Numbered from the stretch's first letter, positions 45,203-54,888 are shown. The stretch is 64,000 nt of DNA from Ancylomarina salipaludis (GCF_004122035.1 NZ_SAXA01000014.1:44155-108154); one strand, 5' to 3'. Made by a program: numbers and translations. Notes: generated from the letters alone by a model not told the origin.

Positions 45203-45823
45203 ATGAAAAAAATAGGATTTTTTATATTAATGGGCTTCATGCTCATTAATAAAGTTGATGCAAAACTACCGGTTAAGAATGTAACCGCGTTCAAAGTTCA
45301 GGCAAAAGAAAGTAAGGTTTATTGGACTGGGAAGAAAGTTTCAGGCAAACATACAGGTGAAATCTCGCTTAAGAATGGTGAGATTGTTTTAAATGGTGAA
45401 AAGTTTGTCAGTGCAAACATTAATATTGATATGTCTTCGATTGTTTGTACTGATCTTAGTAATGAGGAATGGAACAAGAAATTGATCGGACATTTAAAAT
45501 CGGATGATTTTTTTTCAACTGAAAAATTTCCGGAGTCAAATTTTAAAACAACTCAGTTTATTAAAATTCAGAATGCCAAATCTGATGAAGCCAATTATAC
45601 TGTTAAAGGGATTTTGAGTATCAAAGGAATTAGCCAAGAAATCAGTTTTCCTGCAAAAATAGATTGGAAAGATAATGAACTTTGGGTTGATGCATCACTA
45701 TCTGTAGATAGGACCAAATGGGATATTAAGTATGGCTCTGGTTCTTTTTTTGATGATTTAGGTGACAATATGATTCACGATAAGTTTGAAATTAAATTTC
45801 AACTGGTTTCAAGAGTGAATTGA
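45203..45823 (+). CDS. YceI-family periplasmic polyisoprenoid-binding-type protein
   Basis: The ATG at 45203 gives 206 residues with a signal peptide (MKKIGFFILMGFMLINKVDA). The mature part has the YceI pattern: a WTGKKVSGKHTGEISLKNG segment, FPESNFKTTQF in the centre and VDRTKWDIKYGSGSFFDDLGD near the end. YceI proteins are lipocalin-like barrels, and one structurally studied member binds a long polyisoprenoid. Here it lies just after a prenyl synthase/cyclase set, which makes a lipid-carrier role plausible. It ends at a bidirectional terminator. Confidence 0.88.
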   Translation: MKKIGFFILMGFMLINKVDAKLPVKNVTAFKVQAKESKVYWTGKKVSGKHTGEISLKNGEIVLNGEKFVSANINIDMSSIVCTDLSNEEWNKKLIGHLKSDDFFSTEKFPESNFKTTQFIKIQNAKSDEANYTVKGILSIKGISQEISFPAKIDWKDNELWVDASLSVDRTKWDIKYGSGSFFDDLGDNMIHDKFEIKFQLVSRVN

Positions 45824-45828
45824 GCCGT

Positions 45829-45867
45829 AAAAAAAGGGAAAAGATTAATAATCTTTTCCCTTTTTTT
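45829..45867. terminator. Bidirectional terminator between yceI and lysC
   Basis: A run of A, GGGAAAAGAT and its complement ATCTTTTCCC followed by seven T form a long stem with a 5-base loop. The A and T runs on the two sides let it work for the plus-strand yceI and the minus-strand aspartate kinase, whose stop codon starts at its edge. Confidence 0.9.
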
Positions 45868-47133
45868 CTATGCGTTGCATTCGAGCACAAATTGAGCTGT
45901 ATCTCTGCTTTTTTGTTCCAATAGGATGCTGCGGCCTTCCGTCATCTGAAGAATTGAATTTGTGTCGTAATGACGAATTGTGATCAACTCCAAATTGTCG
46001 TTATATCTGACCTCGTAATCGACATTGAGAGCCTCAATTAATTTGTCGATTTTTTTATTGTTATCGACACAAAGTGAAAAACTAATGGCAGAATTCTGAG
46101 TTAAATTTACCTTTAAGCGATACTTTGCAATAAGTGAGAAAATGGGTCCGAGATTTTCTTCAATAATAAATGAATAATCTTTGGGACGAATTGAAATCAA
46201 ACGTTGTTTTTCTTTTTGAATAAATATGGGGATTTTACCTGTTTTTTCAATAGAGGTTTCACTCACTAAAGTTCCCTGATCAAAATAATTGATGAACGAT
46301 TTTACATACATCGGGATATTCTTCTCCCGTAAGGGCTGAATGGTTTTGGGATGAATAACCTTTGCCCCAAAAAAAGCAAGTTCAATAGCCTCCTGATAAG
46401 AGATCCGTTTCAGTTGTTTGGCTTCAGGTATCCATTTGGGGTCAGCATTCATCACACCGGGGACATCTTTCCATATTGAAACTTGCCGGGCATCTAATAT
46501 ATTAGCGAGAATGGCGGCGGTGTAATCAGAGCCTTCGCGCCCCAGTGTTGTGGTTAAATTCGATGACGTTCCACCAATAAAACCTTGTGTGATATAGATA
46601 AAGGTATCTTGAAATGTAAAAGCATGGGGCAGCAGTTGACGCGAAAGTTCCCAGTCAATTTTGGCTTCACCGAATGTATCGTTGGTTTTTAAATACCTTC
46701 TGATATCAACCCAATGGTTATTTACGCCCTTGTATTTTAAATATTCAGATATGATTTTTGTGGATAGAAGTTCGCCATAAGCGACTATCTGATCGTATTC
46801 GAATTCATAATTGAGCGAAGCCGGCTTTTGCAGATAAGCACTAAGCTCATCGAAAAGTTTTTCAACTTTGGATACTGAAGCTGTTTCTGTTTTTGCAAAC
46901 AAGGTATTTATAATATCGAGATGGTAGGTTTTAAGTTCATTAAATTGTTTTAAAACCAGATCATTTTTTTTGTTGAAAAAATTGTCGACTATTTCTTCCA
47001 GGGCATTGGTGGTTTTTCCCATGGCTGAAACCACAATTAAGCTTTCATTTTTATAAGATTGTACAATCTTGAAAAAATTCATAACGCCTTCAGCAGAATT
47101 TACTGAAGCTCCTCCGAATTTAAAAACATCCAT
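45868..47133 (-). CDS. lysC: Aspartate kinase
   Basis: This enzyme phosphorylates aspartate at the start of the lysine, threonine, methionine and diaminopimelate pathway. The 421-residue protein starts with KFGGASVNSAEG (usually KFGGTS), has the TTLGREGSDYTAA motif near residue 192 and two ACT-like parts towards the carboxyl end, which normally bind the feedback effector. It is monofunctional: the homoserine dehydrogenase part found in some fusions is absent. The diaminopimelate made through this route fits the mDAP-type MurE above. Confidence 0.92.
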   Translation of the reverse strand: MDVFKFGGASVNSAEGVMNFFKIVQSYKNESLIVVSAMGKTTNALEEIVDNFFNKKNDLVLKQFNELKTYHLDIINTLFAKTETASVSKVEKLFDELSAYLQKPASLNYEFEYDQIVAYGELLSTKIISEYLKYKGVNNHWVDIRRYLKTNDTFGEAKIDWELSRQLLPHAFTFQDTFIYITQGFIGGTSSNLTTTLGREGSDYTAAILANILDARQVSIWKDVPGVMNADPKWIPEAKQLKRISYQEAIELAFFGAKVIHPKTIQPLREKNIPMYVKSFINYFDQGTLVSETSIEKTGKIPIFIQKEKQRLISIRPKDYSFIIEENLGPIFSLIAKYRLKVNLTQNSAISFSLCVDNNKKIDKLIEALNVDYEVRYNDNLELITIRHYDTNSILQMTEGRSILLEQKSRDTAQFVLECNA

Positions 47134-47415
47134 TCGTTTTATTGTTTAATTCTATAATAAGAGCCGATATCTGACTTATTGGTCTTGAAAATTAGTTTGA
47201 GATCTTATCTTAATGTCAGGAATATAAACGATTCCATAAATCATAAAATAGATCAGTAGTTGAAATTAACAAATAAACTGAAGAGAGCTGCTTCTGTTCT
47301 GTTTTTTTAACACAAAAGTTCCTTGCACACGTTTGAAATAAGCTTTAGGAGGTTCAATAAAAAAAGCTAACTTTATCCCACCAAACAAAACCAAACGTAT
47401 TAAAAGCCAAACAAA

Positions 47416-48438
47416 ATGACCGAACACAACAATGTTCAAACCCTGAATCAGTTTATTATTCAGCGTCAAGCTGATTATCCAAATGCTTCAGGAGAGTTAT
47501 CACGACTGCTTCACCACATTGGAATTGCTTCCAAGATTGTAAACCGTGCTGTTAATAAAGCGGGTTTAGTTGATGTTTTAGGAGCCCATGGAGATCAAAA
47601 TGTACAGGGTGAAGATCAACAAAAACTGGATGTTTTTGCAGATACTCATTTTATAAATGCTCTTAGAGCGAGTGGTGAGTGTGCTGCTATTGCCTCTGAA
47701 GAGAACGAAGATATCATTATTTTTGATGATGCAATGGGACGAAATGCAAAGTATGTTTTTTGCATGGATCCTCTGGATGGGTCTTCAAATATTGATGTTA
47801 ATGTTTCTATCGGAACAATCTTTTCTATTTATCAGCGTGTAAGTAAAAAAGGGGAACTGCCAACCAAGGAAGATTTCTTACAAGAAGGAACAAAGCAGGT
47901 TGCTGCAGGTTATGTGATTTATGGATCTTCAACCATGTTGGTTTATACAACGGGAAATGGTGTCAACGGATTTACGCTTGATCCTTCAATTGGAGAATTC
48001 TGTTTGTCGCATCCTAATATTAAGACACCAAAAAATGGGAGTATCTATTCCATTAACGAGGGAAATTATATCAACTTACCCGCAGGCGTGAAAAAATACA
48101 TCAAGTATTGTCAGGAAAAAGATCCCAAAACCAATCGACCTTATACATCCCGATATATTGGATCATTGGTAGCCGATTTTCATCGAAACTTACTTAAGGG
48201 GGGGATTTTTATCTATCCTAATACTAGTGCAAATAGTAATGGCAAACTACGTTTGCTTTACGAATGCAATCCAATTGCTTTTATTGCCGAACAAGCTGGA
48301 GGAAAGGCAACCAATGGTGTTGAGCGTATTTTAAAAATTAAGCCAGACTCCATTCATCAACGTGTACCTTTCTACACCGGATCATCAGCAATGGTGAAAA
48401 AAGCCGAAGATTTTTTGGATTTTTTTAATAATATATAA
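47416..48438 (+). CDS. fbp: Class I fructose-1,6-bisphosphatase
   Basis: FBPase removes the 1-phosphate from fructose 1,6-bisphosphate in gluconeogenesis. The 340-residue protein has the metal-binding segment [23 protein letters not shown] near residue 118 and the substrate-site [19 protein letters not shown] further on, both diagnostic for class I. It is divergent from the aspartate kinase, with about 280 bases between them. TAACTTTA at 47368-47375 is a weak candidate -7 element. It ends in a strong terminator. Confidence 0.96.
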   Translation: MTEHNNVQTLNQFIIQRQADYPNASGELSRLLHHIGIASKIVNRAVNKAGLVDVLGAHGDQNVQGEDQQKLDVFADTHFINALRASGECAAIASEENEDIIIFDDAMGRNAKYVFCMDPLDGSSNIDVNVSIGTIFSIYQRVSKKGELPTKEDFLQEGTKQVAAGYVIYGSSTMLVYTTGNGVNGFTLDPSIGEFCLSHPNIKTPKNGSIYSINEGNYINLPAGVKKYIKYCQEKDPKTNRPYTSRYIGSLVADFHRNLLKGGIFIYPNTSANSNGKLRLLYECNPIAFIAEQAGGKATNGVERILKIKPDSIHQRVPFYTGSSAMVKKAEDFLDFFNNI

Positions 48439-48463
48439 GCGATTGTTAGATCAAAAAATTAGG

Positions 48464-48495
48464 AAAGCAGAGCCGATAGAGGTTCTGCTTTTTTG
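48464..48495 (+). terminator. Terminator after fbp
   Basis: AAAGCAGAGCC and GGTTCTGCTTT form an 11-base stem (one G-U pair) with a short loop, followed by six T. It also shows that the following mfd gene cannot start this early. Confidence 0.85.
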
Positions 48496-48556
48496 CTTTT
48501 GGCGAATTCAAATTTCTTAAGGAAAGCTACAATTATCTATTCCCAAACAATTTCCC

Positions 48557-48564
48557 TAAATTTG
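48557..48564 (+). promoter_or_regulatory. Promoter -7 element of mfd
   Basis: TAAATTTG fits TAnnTTTG exactly and lies 25 bases before the AAGGAG/TTG start of mfd. The -33 element is not clear. The site supports a translation start after it. Confidence 0.55.
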
Positions 48565-48588
48565 TGGGCATTACAAAAAGGAGAAAAA

Positions 48589-51500
48589 TTGGAATTAGAT
48601 CAAATTATAAACTTATTTAATGAGCATCCGGCTCGTTATTCTATTCAGAAATTTTTAGATCAGGAATCTCAAACTAAGATCCATTTAAAGGGTTTGCAAG
48701 GTTCAGCATTGGCTATTTTAGCTGCTTCATTGCCAAACGAAAAAAAGGCTCAGGTTTTTGTTTTGAATGATAAGGAAGAAGCTGCGTATTTTTATAATGA
48801 CTTGTGTACGTTGCTTGATGAAGAGCAGGTTTTATATTTTCCTTCCTCATTCAAGCGTTCGGCACAATACGAAAGCACTGATAATTCAAATATTATTCTT
48901 CGTGCCGAGGTTTTAAATCGCTTGCTTTCGAATCAGAATCCAAGTTATATTGTAACATTTCCCGAGGCAATTGCTGAAAAGGTGATTAGTCCGGAGCAAT
49001 TGGAAGAAAATACGCTTAAAATAAGTGTTGGTGAAAAATTGTCACCTGAGTTTATCGAAGAGGTTCTGGTTGATTATAAATTCGAAAGGTCTGATTTTGT
49101 AGTAGGTCCGGGTCAATATTCCATTCGTGGTTCTATTATCGATATTTTTTCTTTCTCTGATGAATTTCCCTATCGAATTGACTTTTTTGGAGAGGAAGTG
49201 GATTCAATTCGCTTGTTTGATGTGGAAAATCAATTATCAAAAGAGAAGTTGAATACAGCTGATATCATCCCTAATATTCAGGAAGATTTGAATGATGAGG
49301 CACGTATTTCATTTTTAAAATTTTTACCCAAAAACTCGATTTGCTGGATTAAAAATGTTGCTTTTATCGCTGATAGAATCAATTCGATTTTTGAAAAAAC
49401 GGTTGAGAAGAAAGCCTATGTTGAGTTTGGTGAGGATCGAATTGCAATTCAGGATTATCTAATTCAGGGAGCTGATTTTATCGATCAGATTAATGCTTAT
49501 AAAGGTTTGGAATTTGGACAGAAATTTTATTTTCCGGCAGAAAACATTATCGAGTTTAACCAGAGTCCACAGCCAGCTTTTAATAAGAATTTTGATCTTC
49601 TTGGTCAGGAATTGCTTAATAATAATGCGAAAGCCCTTGAAAATTATATTTTCTCTGATAATCCCAAGCAGATAGAACGGATTCATAATATATTTGAGGA
49701 TAAGGGTATTGAGGTTATTTTTACCGATGTGAACCGAACTTTACACCAGGGCTTTTCTGATTCTGATCTTCGAATTGCTTGTTATACCGATCATCAGATT
49801 TTTGACAGGCACCATAAGTTTCGTTTAAAGAATGAAACAGTTCACAAGGCTAATGAAACGGTTACTTTAAAGGAAATCAATCGACTTCATCCGGGCGATT
49901 TTATCGTTCATTCAGATCATGGTATTGGTCGTTTTGGTGGCTTACAGCGTATCGAAACCAATGGGAAATCACAAGAAGTGATTCGTTTGGTTTATAAGGA
50001 TGATGATATTCTTTATGTGAGTTTACATTCGCTACATAAAATTTCGAAGTACAAAGGTAAGGATGGCAGCGCTCCTAAGATATATAAGTTGGGTACGGGA
50101 GCCTGGCAAAAGCTAAAAGATAAAACAAAGACTAAGATTAAGGACATAGCCAAGGATCTGATTCTTTTGTATTCAAAGCGAAAATCTGAACGTGGGTTTC
50201 AATTCAGTCCGGATAGTTATATGCAGCAGGAACTTGAGGCTTCGTTTATCTATGAGGACACGCCAGATCAGGTTAAGGCAACGCAATCGGTTAAAGAGGG
50301 CATGGAATCGCCAACCCCAATGGACCGATTGGTTTGTGGTGACGTAGGTTTTGGGAAAACCGAGATTGCAGTACGTGCGGCGTTTAAGGCTGTGGCCGAT
50401 AATAAGCAAGTTGCTATTCTTGTTCCGACAACCATTTTGGCTTTTCAGCACTATAAAACCTTTAGCGATCGGCTTAAGGATTTTCCTTGTCGTATTGATT
50501 ATATCTCGCGAATGCGAAAGGCAAAAGATCAAAAAGAAATTTTGAAAGATCTGGCTGCTGGTCAGATCGATATTCTAATCGGAACGCATCGCATCATTGG
50601 TAAGGATGTTCGGTTCAAGGATATGGGGCTTTTGATTGTTGATGAGGAGCAAAAATTTGGTGTTTCTGTAAAAGAGAAATTGAAACAGATGAAGGTTAAT
50701 GTGGATACCTTAACTTTAACGGCGACTCCTATTCCGCGTACCCTCCAGTTTTCGTTGATGGGAGCTCGTGATTTATCGATTATCAACACACCACCTCCTA
50801 ACCGATACCCTATTGTAACTGAAATTCACAATTTCAACGAAGATATTATTCGTGAGGCGATTACCTATGAGGTAGAACGAAATGGACAAGTCTTTTTTAT
50901 TCACAACAGGGTACAGAATATTCATGAGATTGAAGCCATGTTGCACCGTACTGTACCGGGAATTTCGACAGTTGTTGCCCATGGGCAAATGGATGGACCA
51001 AAGTTGGAGAAGATTATGCTGGAATTCATTCGGGGTGATTACGACGTGTTGATTGCAACAACGATAATTGAATCGGGGCTTGATATTCCGAATGCGAATA
51101 CCATTATCATTAATAACGGACAGAATTTTGGCTTAAGTGAATTACATCAATTGCGGGGTCGGGTTGGCCGATCAAATAAAAAAGCTTTTTGTTATTTGTT
51201 GACACCACCTATGGAGTCGATGACACAGGAAGCACGCCAGCGTCTGAATGCAATTGAAAGTTTTTCGGAGTTGGGAAGCGGGTTTAATATTGCCATGCAG
51301 GATTTGGATATTCGTGGTGCCGGGAATCTTTTGGGCGGTGAACAAAGTGGTTTTATTTCTGATATTGGATATGAAACCTATCAGCGAATATTAAATGAAG
51401 CTATGCTGGAGCTTAAGGAAACGGAATTCAAGGATGTTTTTGCTGAAGAAAAGAGTAAGGAAGAAGAAGAATTTAAACGATTTATAACGGACTGTCAGAT

Positions 51501-51948
51501 TGATACGGATTTGGAGATTTTATTCCCGGAGACTTATATTGAAAGTATTTCTGAACGAATTCGTTTGTACAGGGAGTTGGATAATTTACAAACTGAAGAG
51601 GAAATCGAAAAGTTTGCAATACACTTAAAAGACCGTTTTGGTGAGATTCCTGAAGCATCTATCGAATTACTTAATGTGGTTCGTTTAAGATGGTATGCTT
51701 TAGATTTGGGAATAGAGAAGTTAATTTTAAAGTCGAAGAAGATGGTTCTGTATTTTGTAAACGATCATCAATCGGCCTATTATCAATCGCCACAGTTTTC
51801 AAGAGTATTGGCTTTTGTGCAGTCTCAAAGAATACCTTGTAAAATGAAAGAAGCAAGGCATCGATTAAGTTTAAGCTTTGAAAATGTGAAGAGTATTAAA
51901 CATGCAACTGAAGTATTGGAGAAGTTTTCAGAACCTGTATCTTTATAA
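48589..51948 (+). CDS. mfd: Transcription-repair coupling factor Mfd
   Basis: Mfd removes RNA polymerase stalled at DNA damage and recruits UvrA. I place the start at a TTG (48589) preceded by AAGGAG six bases upstream, giving 1119 residues. The longer reading frame to 48493 runs into the fbp terminator and has no good start. The protein has the UvrB-like amino part, the CarD-like RNA polymerase interaction domain (RLHPGDFIVHSDHGIGRF), helicase motifs GDVGFGKTE (Walker A) and DEEQ (Walker B), QLRGRVGRS (motif VI) and the carboxyl TRCF domain. Confidence 0.95.
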   Translation: MELDQIINLFNEHPARYSIQKFLDQESQTKIHLKGLQGSALAILAASLPNEKKAQVFVLNDKEEAAYFYNDLCTLLDEEQVLYFPSSFKRSAQYESTDNSNIILRAEVLNRLLSNQNPSYIVTFPEAIAEKVISPEQLEENTLKISVGEKLSPEFIEEVLVDYKFERSDFVVGPGQYSIRGSIIDIFSFSDEFPYRIDFFGEEVDSIRLFDVENQLSKEKLNTADIIPNIQEDLNDEARISFLKFLPKNSICWIKNVAFIADRINSIFEKTVEKKAYVEFGEDRIAIQDYLIQGADFIDQINAYKGLEFGQKFYFPAENIIEFNQSPQPAFNKNFDLLGQELLNNNAKALENYIFSDNPKQIERIHNIFEDKGIEVIFTDVNRTLHQGFSDSDLRIACYTDHQIFDRHHKFRLKNETVHKANETVTLKEINRLHPGDFIVHSDHGIGRFGGLQRIETNGKSQEVIRLVYKDDDILYVSLHSLHKISKYKGKDGSAPKIYKLGTGAWQKLKDKTKTKIKDIAKDLILLYSKRKSERGFQFSPDSYMQQELEASFIYEDTPDQVKATQSVKEGMESPTPMDRLVCGDVGFGKTEIAVRAAFKAVADNKQVAILVPTTILAFQHYKTFSDRLKDFPCRIDYISRMRKAKDQKEILKDLAAGQIDILIGTHRIIGKDVRFKDMGLLIVDEEQKFGVSVKEKLKQMKVNVDTLTLTATPIPRTLQFSLMGARDLSIINTPPPNRYPIVTEIHNFNEDIIREAITYEVERNGQVFFIHNRVQNIHEIEAMLHRTVPGISTVVAHGQMDGPKLEKIMLEFIRGDYDVLIATTIIESGLDIPNANTIIINNGQNFGLSELHQLRGRVGRSNKKAFCYLLTPPMESMTQEARQRLNAIESFSELGSGFNIAMQDLDIRGAGNLLGGEQSGFISDIGYETYQRILNEAMLELKETEFKDVFAEEKSKEEEEFKRFITDCQIDTDLEILFPETYIESISERIRLYRELDNLQTEEEIEKFAIHLKDRFGEIPEASIELLNVVRLRWYALDLGIEKLILKSKKMVLYFVNDHQSAYYQSPQFSRVLAFVQSQRIPCKMKEARHRLSLSFENVKSIKHATEVLEKFSEPVSL

Positions 51949-51956
51949 AAAAAGAG

Positions 51957-52685
51957 ATGAATTTAATAATCGACATAGGAAATACGCAAACAAAATACGC
52001 AATCTTTAATGGTAAAGAGATGCTTGAGTTTTGTGAGTCGCACATTTCAGATCTGGATTTGATTAAAGTCTGGCAAGAGAAATATCCAGATTTAGATGCC
52101 GCTATTGTATCTTCGGTGCAAGGGAGGCCTGATGCTTTTCTTAAGTCGTTGGAGTCAGAGGTCGACAACTTAATTTTCTTTGATCAGAACACACTAACAC
52201 CGCTTGAAAATTTGTACGAGTCCAAAGAGACATTAGGTTATGACCGTTTAGCAGCATGTGTTGGTGCCAATGCGCTTTCGCCTAATGCAAATTTATTGGT
52301 AATTGATGCGGGAACTGCAATCACTTTTGATTTTGTTAGCGCAGAGAATCAATATTTGGGAGGTACAATATCACCCGGTTTGGCTATGAGATTTAAAGCA
52401 TTACATACATTTACGAAGAAATTGCCCTTGTTGGAAAAATCGGAGACCTATGCATTATTAGGTAAGAATACATCACAGGCTATTATCTCGGGAGTTCAAA
52501 ATAGTCTTCTGTTTGAGATTGACAGTTATATAAATCAGTTAAAGCAAAAACACTCGGAAGCAAAAATCTTTTTAACAGGAGGTGATTCTGAATTTATTCA
52601 TTCAAAATTAAAGCATGTAACTTTCTGTGACAGGTCACTTTTGTTGTATGGTTTAAATGCTATCCTTAATTATAATAAATCCTAA
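51957..52685 (+). CDS. coaX: Type III pantothenate kinase CoaX
   Basis: CoaX phosphorylates pantothenate, the first step of coenzyme A synthesis. The 242-residue protein has the ASKHA-type phosphate motif IDIGNTQTKYAIF at the start, GYDRLAACVGA near 96, VIDAGTAITFDFV near 115 and GGTISPGLAMR, all diagnostic for type III rather than CoaA. It follows mfd by eight bases. Confidence 0.95.
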   Translation: MNLIIDIGNTQTKYAIFNGKEMLEFCESHISDLDLIKVWQEKYPDLDAAIVSSVQGRPDAFLKSLESEVDNLIFFDQNTLTPLENLYESKETLGYDRLAACVGANALSPNANLLVIDAGTAITFDFVSAENQYLGGTISPGLAMRFKALHTFTKKLPLLEKSETYALLGKNTSQAIISGVQNSLLFEIDSYINQLKQKHSEAKIFLTGGDSEFIHSKLKHVTFCDRSLLLYGLNAILNYNKS

Positions 52686-52707
52686 TATCGAGATTATTCT
52701 GGATCGC

Positions 52708-52738
52708 TTTGTTGCTTGTTAATTTATTTATAGTTTTG
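52708..52738 (+). promoter_or_regulatory. Strong Bacteroidota-type promoter
   Basis: TTTG at 52708-52711 and TAGTTTTG at 52731-52738 match both elements exactly with 19 bases between them, the standard spacing. It should drive the secreted repeat protein gene downstream, with a leader of about 170 bases. Confidence 0.75.
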
Positions 52739-52912
52739 CACTTGTCAGAATTTTGAGATCCACAAGGCTGACTTTCATCTTTTTTTCGTTAAGCTTTTTT
52801 AACTAATAGTTGCGGAGAATGGTATATGGTTTGCCCTGAGATTAATTATATTTAAAAAATTTAAGGTCTTCTGTTGACACAAATAACTAACTAGATTATA
52901 AAATAGAGTATC

Positions 52913-54244
52913 ATGAAAACTAGACTTACAATCCTTACAGCTGTCCTTATGCTATCGACAATGTTCGGAGTGAATGCTCAGACCAAAGAGTCGAAGTATG
53001 GCTTAGATAGTGCAAAAACAGTTTTAAATGCCTCACTATATAGTGAAATGGTGAAGCAAAAGAATTATAAAGACGCTCTTCCAGGTTGGAGATATGTCTT
53101 TAATAATGCACCTAAATTTCAACGATCAACTTATTCGAAGGGTGTGGATATCATGCGTGGTATGTTTGTTGCGACTAAAAACCCTAAATATATTGATACT
53201 TTGATGATGGTTTACGATCAAAGAATTAAGTATTACGGAACGAACAAAAAATACCCTACAGGATGGATTTTGGGACGTAAAGGTGGTGACTTGTTCACTT
53301 ACGGTCAGAAAGAAAAGGGCAAGATCAGAGAAGCTTACGACATCATGAAGAAGTCTATTGAGATTCAGGGTGTTGAATCTGAGGCTGCAGTTGTTAATAA
53401 GACTATGGAAGCTGGAAAGCTTTTGGTTAAAGCTGGTGAATTGTCTCCTGAATTAGTAATCGATGATTACTTGTCATTTATGGATCTTTTGAAAAGCCAA
53501 ATGGATAAGTATCCTACTAAAGCGACAAATATTAAGGCAGCGATTGCAAATGTTGAAAATGATTTCTTTGCTGCAGGTGTAGCTGATTGTGAAACTTTAA
53601 GCAATATTTTCACACCAAAATTCGAGGCAAATCCTGATGATATGGTTTTGATCAACAAGATTATGAGAATGTTGAACCGTCAGGAATGTGAAGATGGTGC
53701 TTTATATGCTAAGGTAGCTGAGCAAAAATATAAGCTTGAGCCTAGTGCTGATGCAGCTCACAACCTGGCTAAAATGTTCATTAAGAAAAAACAATTTTCT
53801 AAGAGTAAGGAATATCTTACTAAGTCAATTGCTTTAGAGGAAGACGCAGAAGTTAAAGCTGATCTTCATTTCAAATTGGCAAGTATTCTGCTTATGGAGC
53901 ACAATCTTGTTGAGTCTAAAAAGAATGCACTAGCGGCTATTAAAAATAAGCCAAATTGGGGACAGCCTTACTTGCTAATTGGTAAGTGTTATGCAGCAGG
54001 AAGTAAAGAATTTCCTGGTAAAATGCACGAGAAGCAAGCAGTATATTGGGTTGCTGTTGACAAGTTCATGAAAGCGAAAAGCGTAGATTCTGAATGTGCT
54101 GAAGAAGCTAATAAATTAATCCAGACTTATTCAAAGTATTTCCCAGCTAAGGAAGAAGCATTTATGCAAGGTCTTAAAGAAGGTGAAACTTATACAGTAG
54201 GTGATTGGATTAATGAAACAACTAAGATTAGACTAAACGAATAA
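52913..54244 (+). CDS. Secreted TPR-like repeat protein
   Basis: The 443-residue protein has a signal peptide (MKTRLTILTAVLMLSTMFGVNAQ). The rest is mostly helical, with TPR-like segments (ADAAHNLAKMFIKKKQFSKSKEYLTKSIAL and the next repeat with DLHFKLASILLMEHNLVESKKNALAAI). Such proteins are frequent in Bacteroidota and have been seen near coaX and lptC, but no function is known to me. It has a strong own promoter and is followed after four bases by lptC. Confidence 0.8.
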   Translation: MKTRLTILTAVLMLSTMFGVNAQTKESKYGLDSAKTVLNASLYSEMVKQKNYKDALPGWRYVFNNAPKFQRSTYSKGVDIMRGMFVATKNPKYIDTLMMVYDQRIKYYGTNKKYPTGWILGRKGGDLFTYGQKEKGKIREAYDIMKKSIEIQGVESEAAVVNKTMEAGKLLVKAGELSPELVIDDYLSFMDLLKSQMDKYPTKATNIKAAIANVENDFFAAGVADCETLSNIFTPKFEANPDDMVLINKIMRMLNRQECEDGALYAKVAEQKYKLEPSADAAHNLAKMFIKKKQFSKSKEYLTKSIALEEDAEVKADLHFKLASILLMEHNLVESKKNALAAIKNKPNWGQPYLLIGKCYAAGSKEFPGKMHEKQAVYWVAVDKFMKAKSVDSECAEEANKLIQTYSKYFPAKEEAFMQGLKEGETYTVGDWINETTKIRLNE

Positions 54245-54248
54245 TCAG

Positions 54249-54830
54249 TTGAAAAAGACAATTCAAATAGAATTCATATATAAAAGCATTGTTGCCCTAT
54301 TTGGGGTGACAATGCTTTTGTCTTGTGAAAACAGTATTAAAGAAGTTAAGAGTATAACTGCTGAAGAAACCCGTCCGGAAATTTATGGTGAAAATGTAGA
54401 ATTCATTTTTACAGATTCAACTCGAATTCAATATAAAGCGTTTGCAATTGAATTTTTGCAAATCAAAAACGAGGAAGAAGAGTATAATGAGTTTCCAAAA
54501 GGAGGGAATGTTATTTCCTATAATAAAGATGGTTCTCAGGCATGGACAATTAAATCCAATTATGCCAAAAATATCGTTAAAGATATGATTTGGGAACTTC
54601 GAAACGATGTTGTTGCCGTTAGTGATGATGGTAAAACCATAAACACCGAACTTATGTATTGGGATCAGAAGAATCAAAAGATCTATTCTGATCAGTACGT
54701 TCGAATCACTAAAAAAGATGGACAAATGTTGGAAGGCAATAGTTTCACGGCTGATGATAAGTTAAATCACATTTCATTGAGCCGGGTTAGCGGTGAAGTA
54801 TTTCTCGAAGACAAAAATATGAAGCAATAA
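54249..54830 (+). CDS. lptC: LPS export protein LptC
   Basis: The start is a TTG at 54249, four bases after the preceding stop; no ATG gives a complete signal. The 193-residue protein has a lipoprotein-like signal with Cys at residue 26 (VTMLLSCEN) and a beta-jellyroll of the LptC/OstA type (NAKNIVKDMIWELRNDV-like segment, TINTELMYWDQKNQKIYSD). LptC relays lipopolysaccharide from the inner membrane LptBFG complex to LptA. A lipid-anchored LptC is usual in Bacteroidota. Confidence 0.85.
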   Translation: MKKTIQIEFIYKSIVALFGVTMLLSCENSIKEVKSITAEETRPEIYGENVEFIFTDSTRIQYKAFAIEFLQIKNEEEEYNEFPKGGNVISYNKDGSQAWTIKSNYAKNIVKDMIWELRNDVVAVSDDGKTINTELMYWDQKNQKIYSDQYVRITKKDGQMLEGNSFTADDKLNHISLSRVSGEVFLEDKNMKQ

Positions 54831-54850
54831 AGGCTCATTTGTAGCTTGTG

Positions 54851-54888
54851 AAAATTACTTGTGTTGAAATACAGGTAATTTTTTTTTG
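54851..54888 (+). terminator. Terminator after lptC
   Basis: AAAATTACTTGT and ACAGGTAATTTT form a 12-base stem (one G-T pair) with an 8-base loop and a long T run. It separates lptC from the next operon. Confidence 0.8.

Noticed and set aside
18411..45823. Island as a mobile element
   Set aside because: I see no integrase, transposase, tRNA end or flanking direct repeats, and the base composition by eye resembles its surroundings.
48493..48588. Amino-terminal extension of mfd
   Set aside because: It overlaps the fbp terminator and the putative mfd promoter and lacks a credible start.
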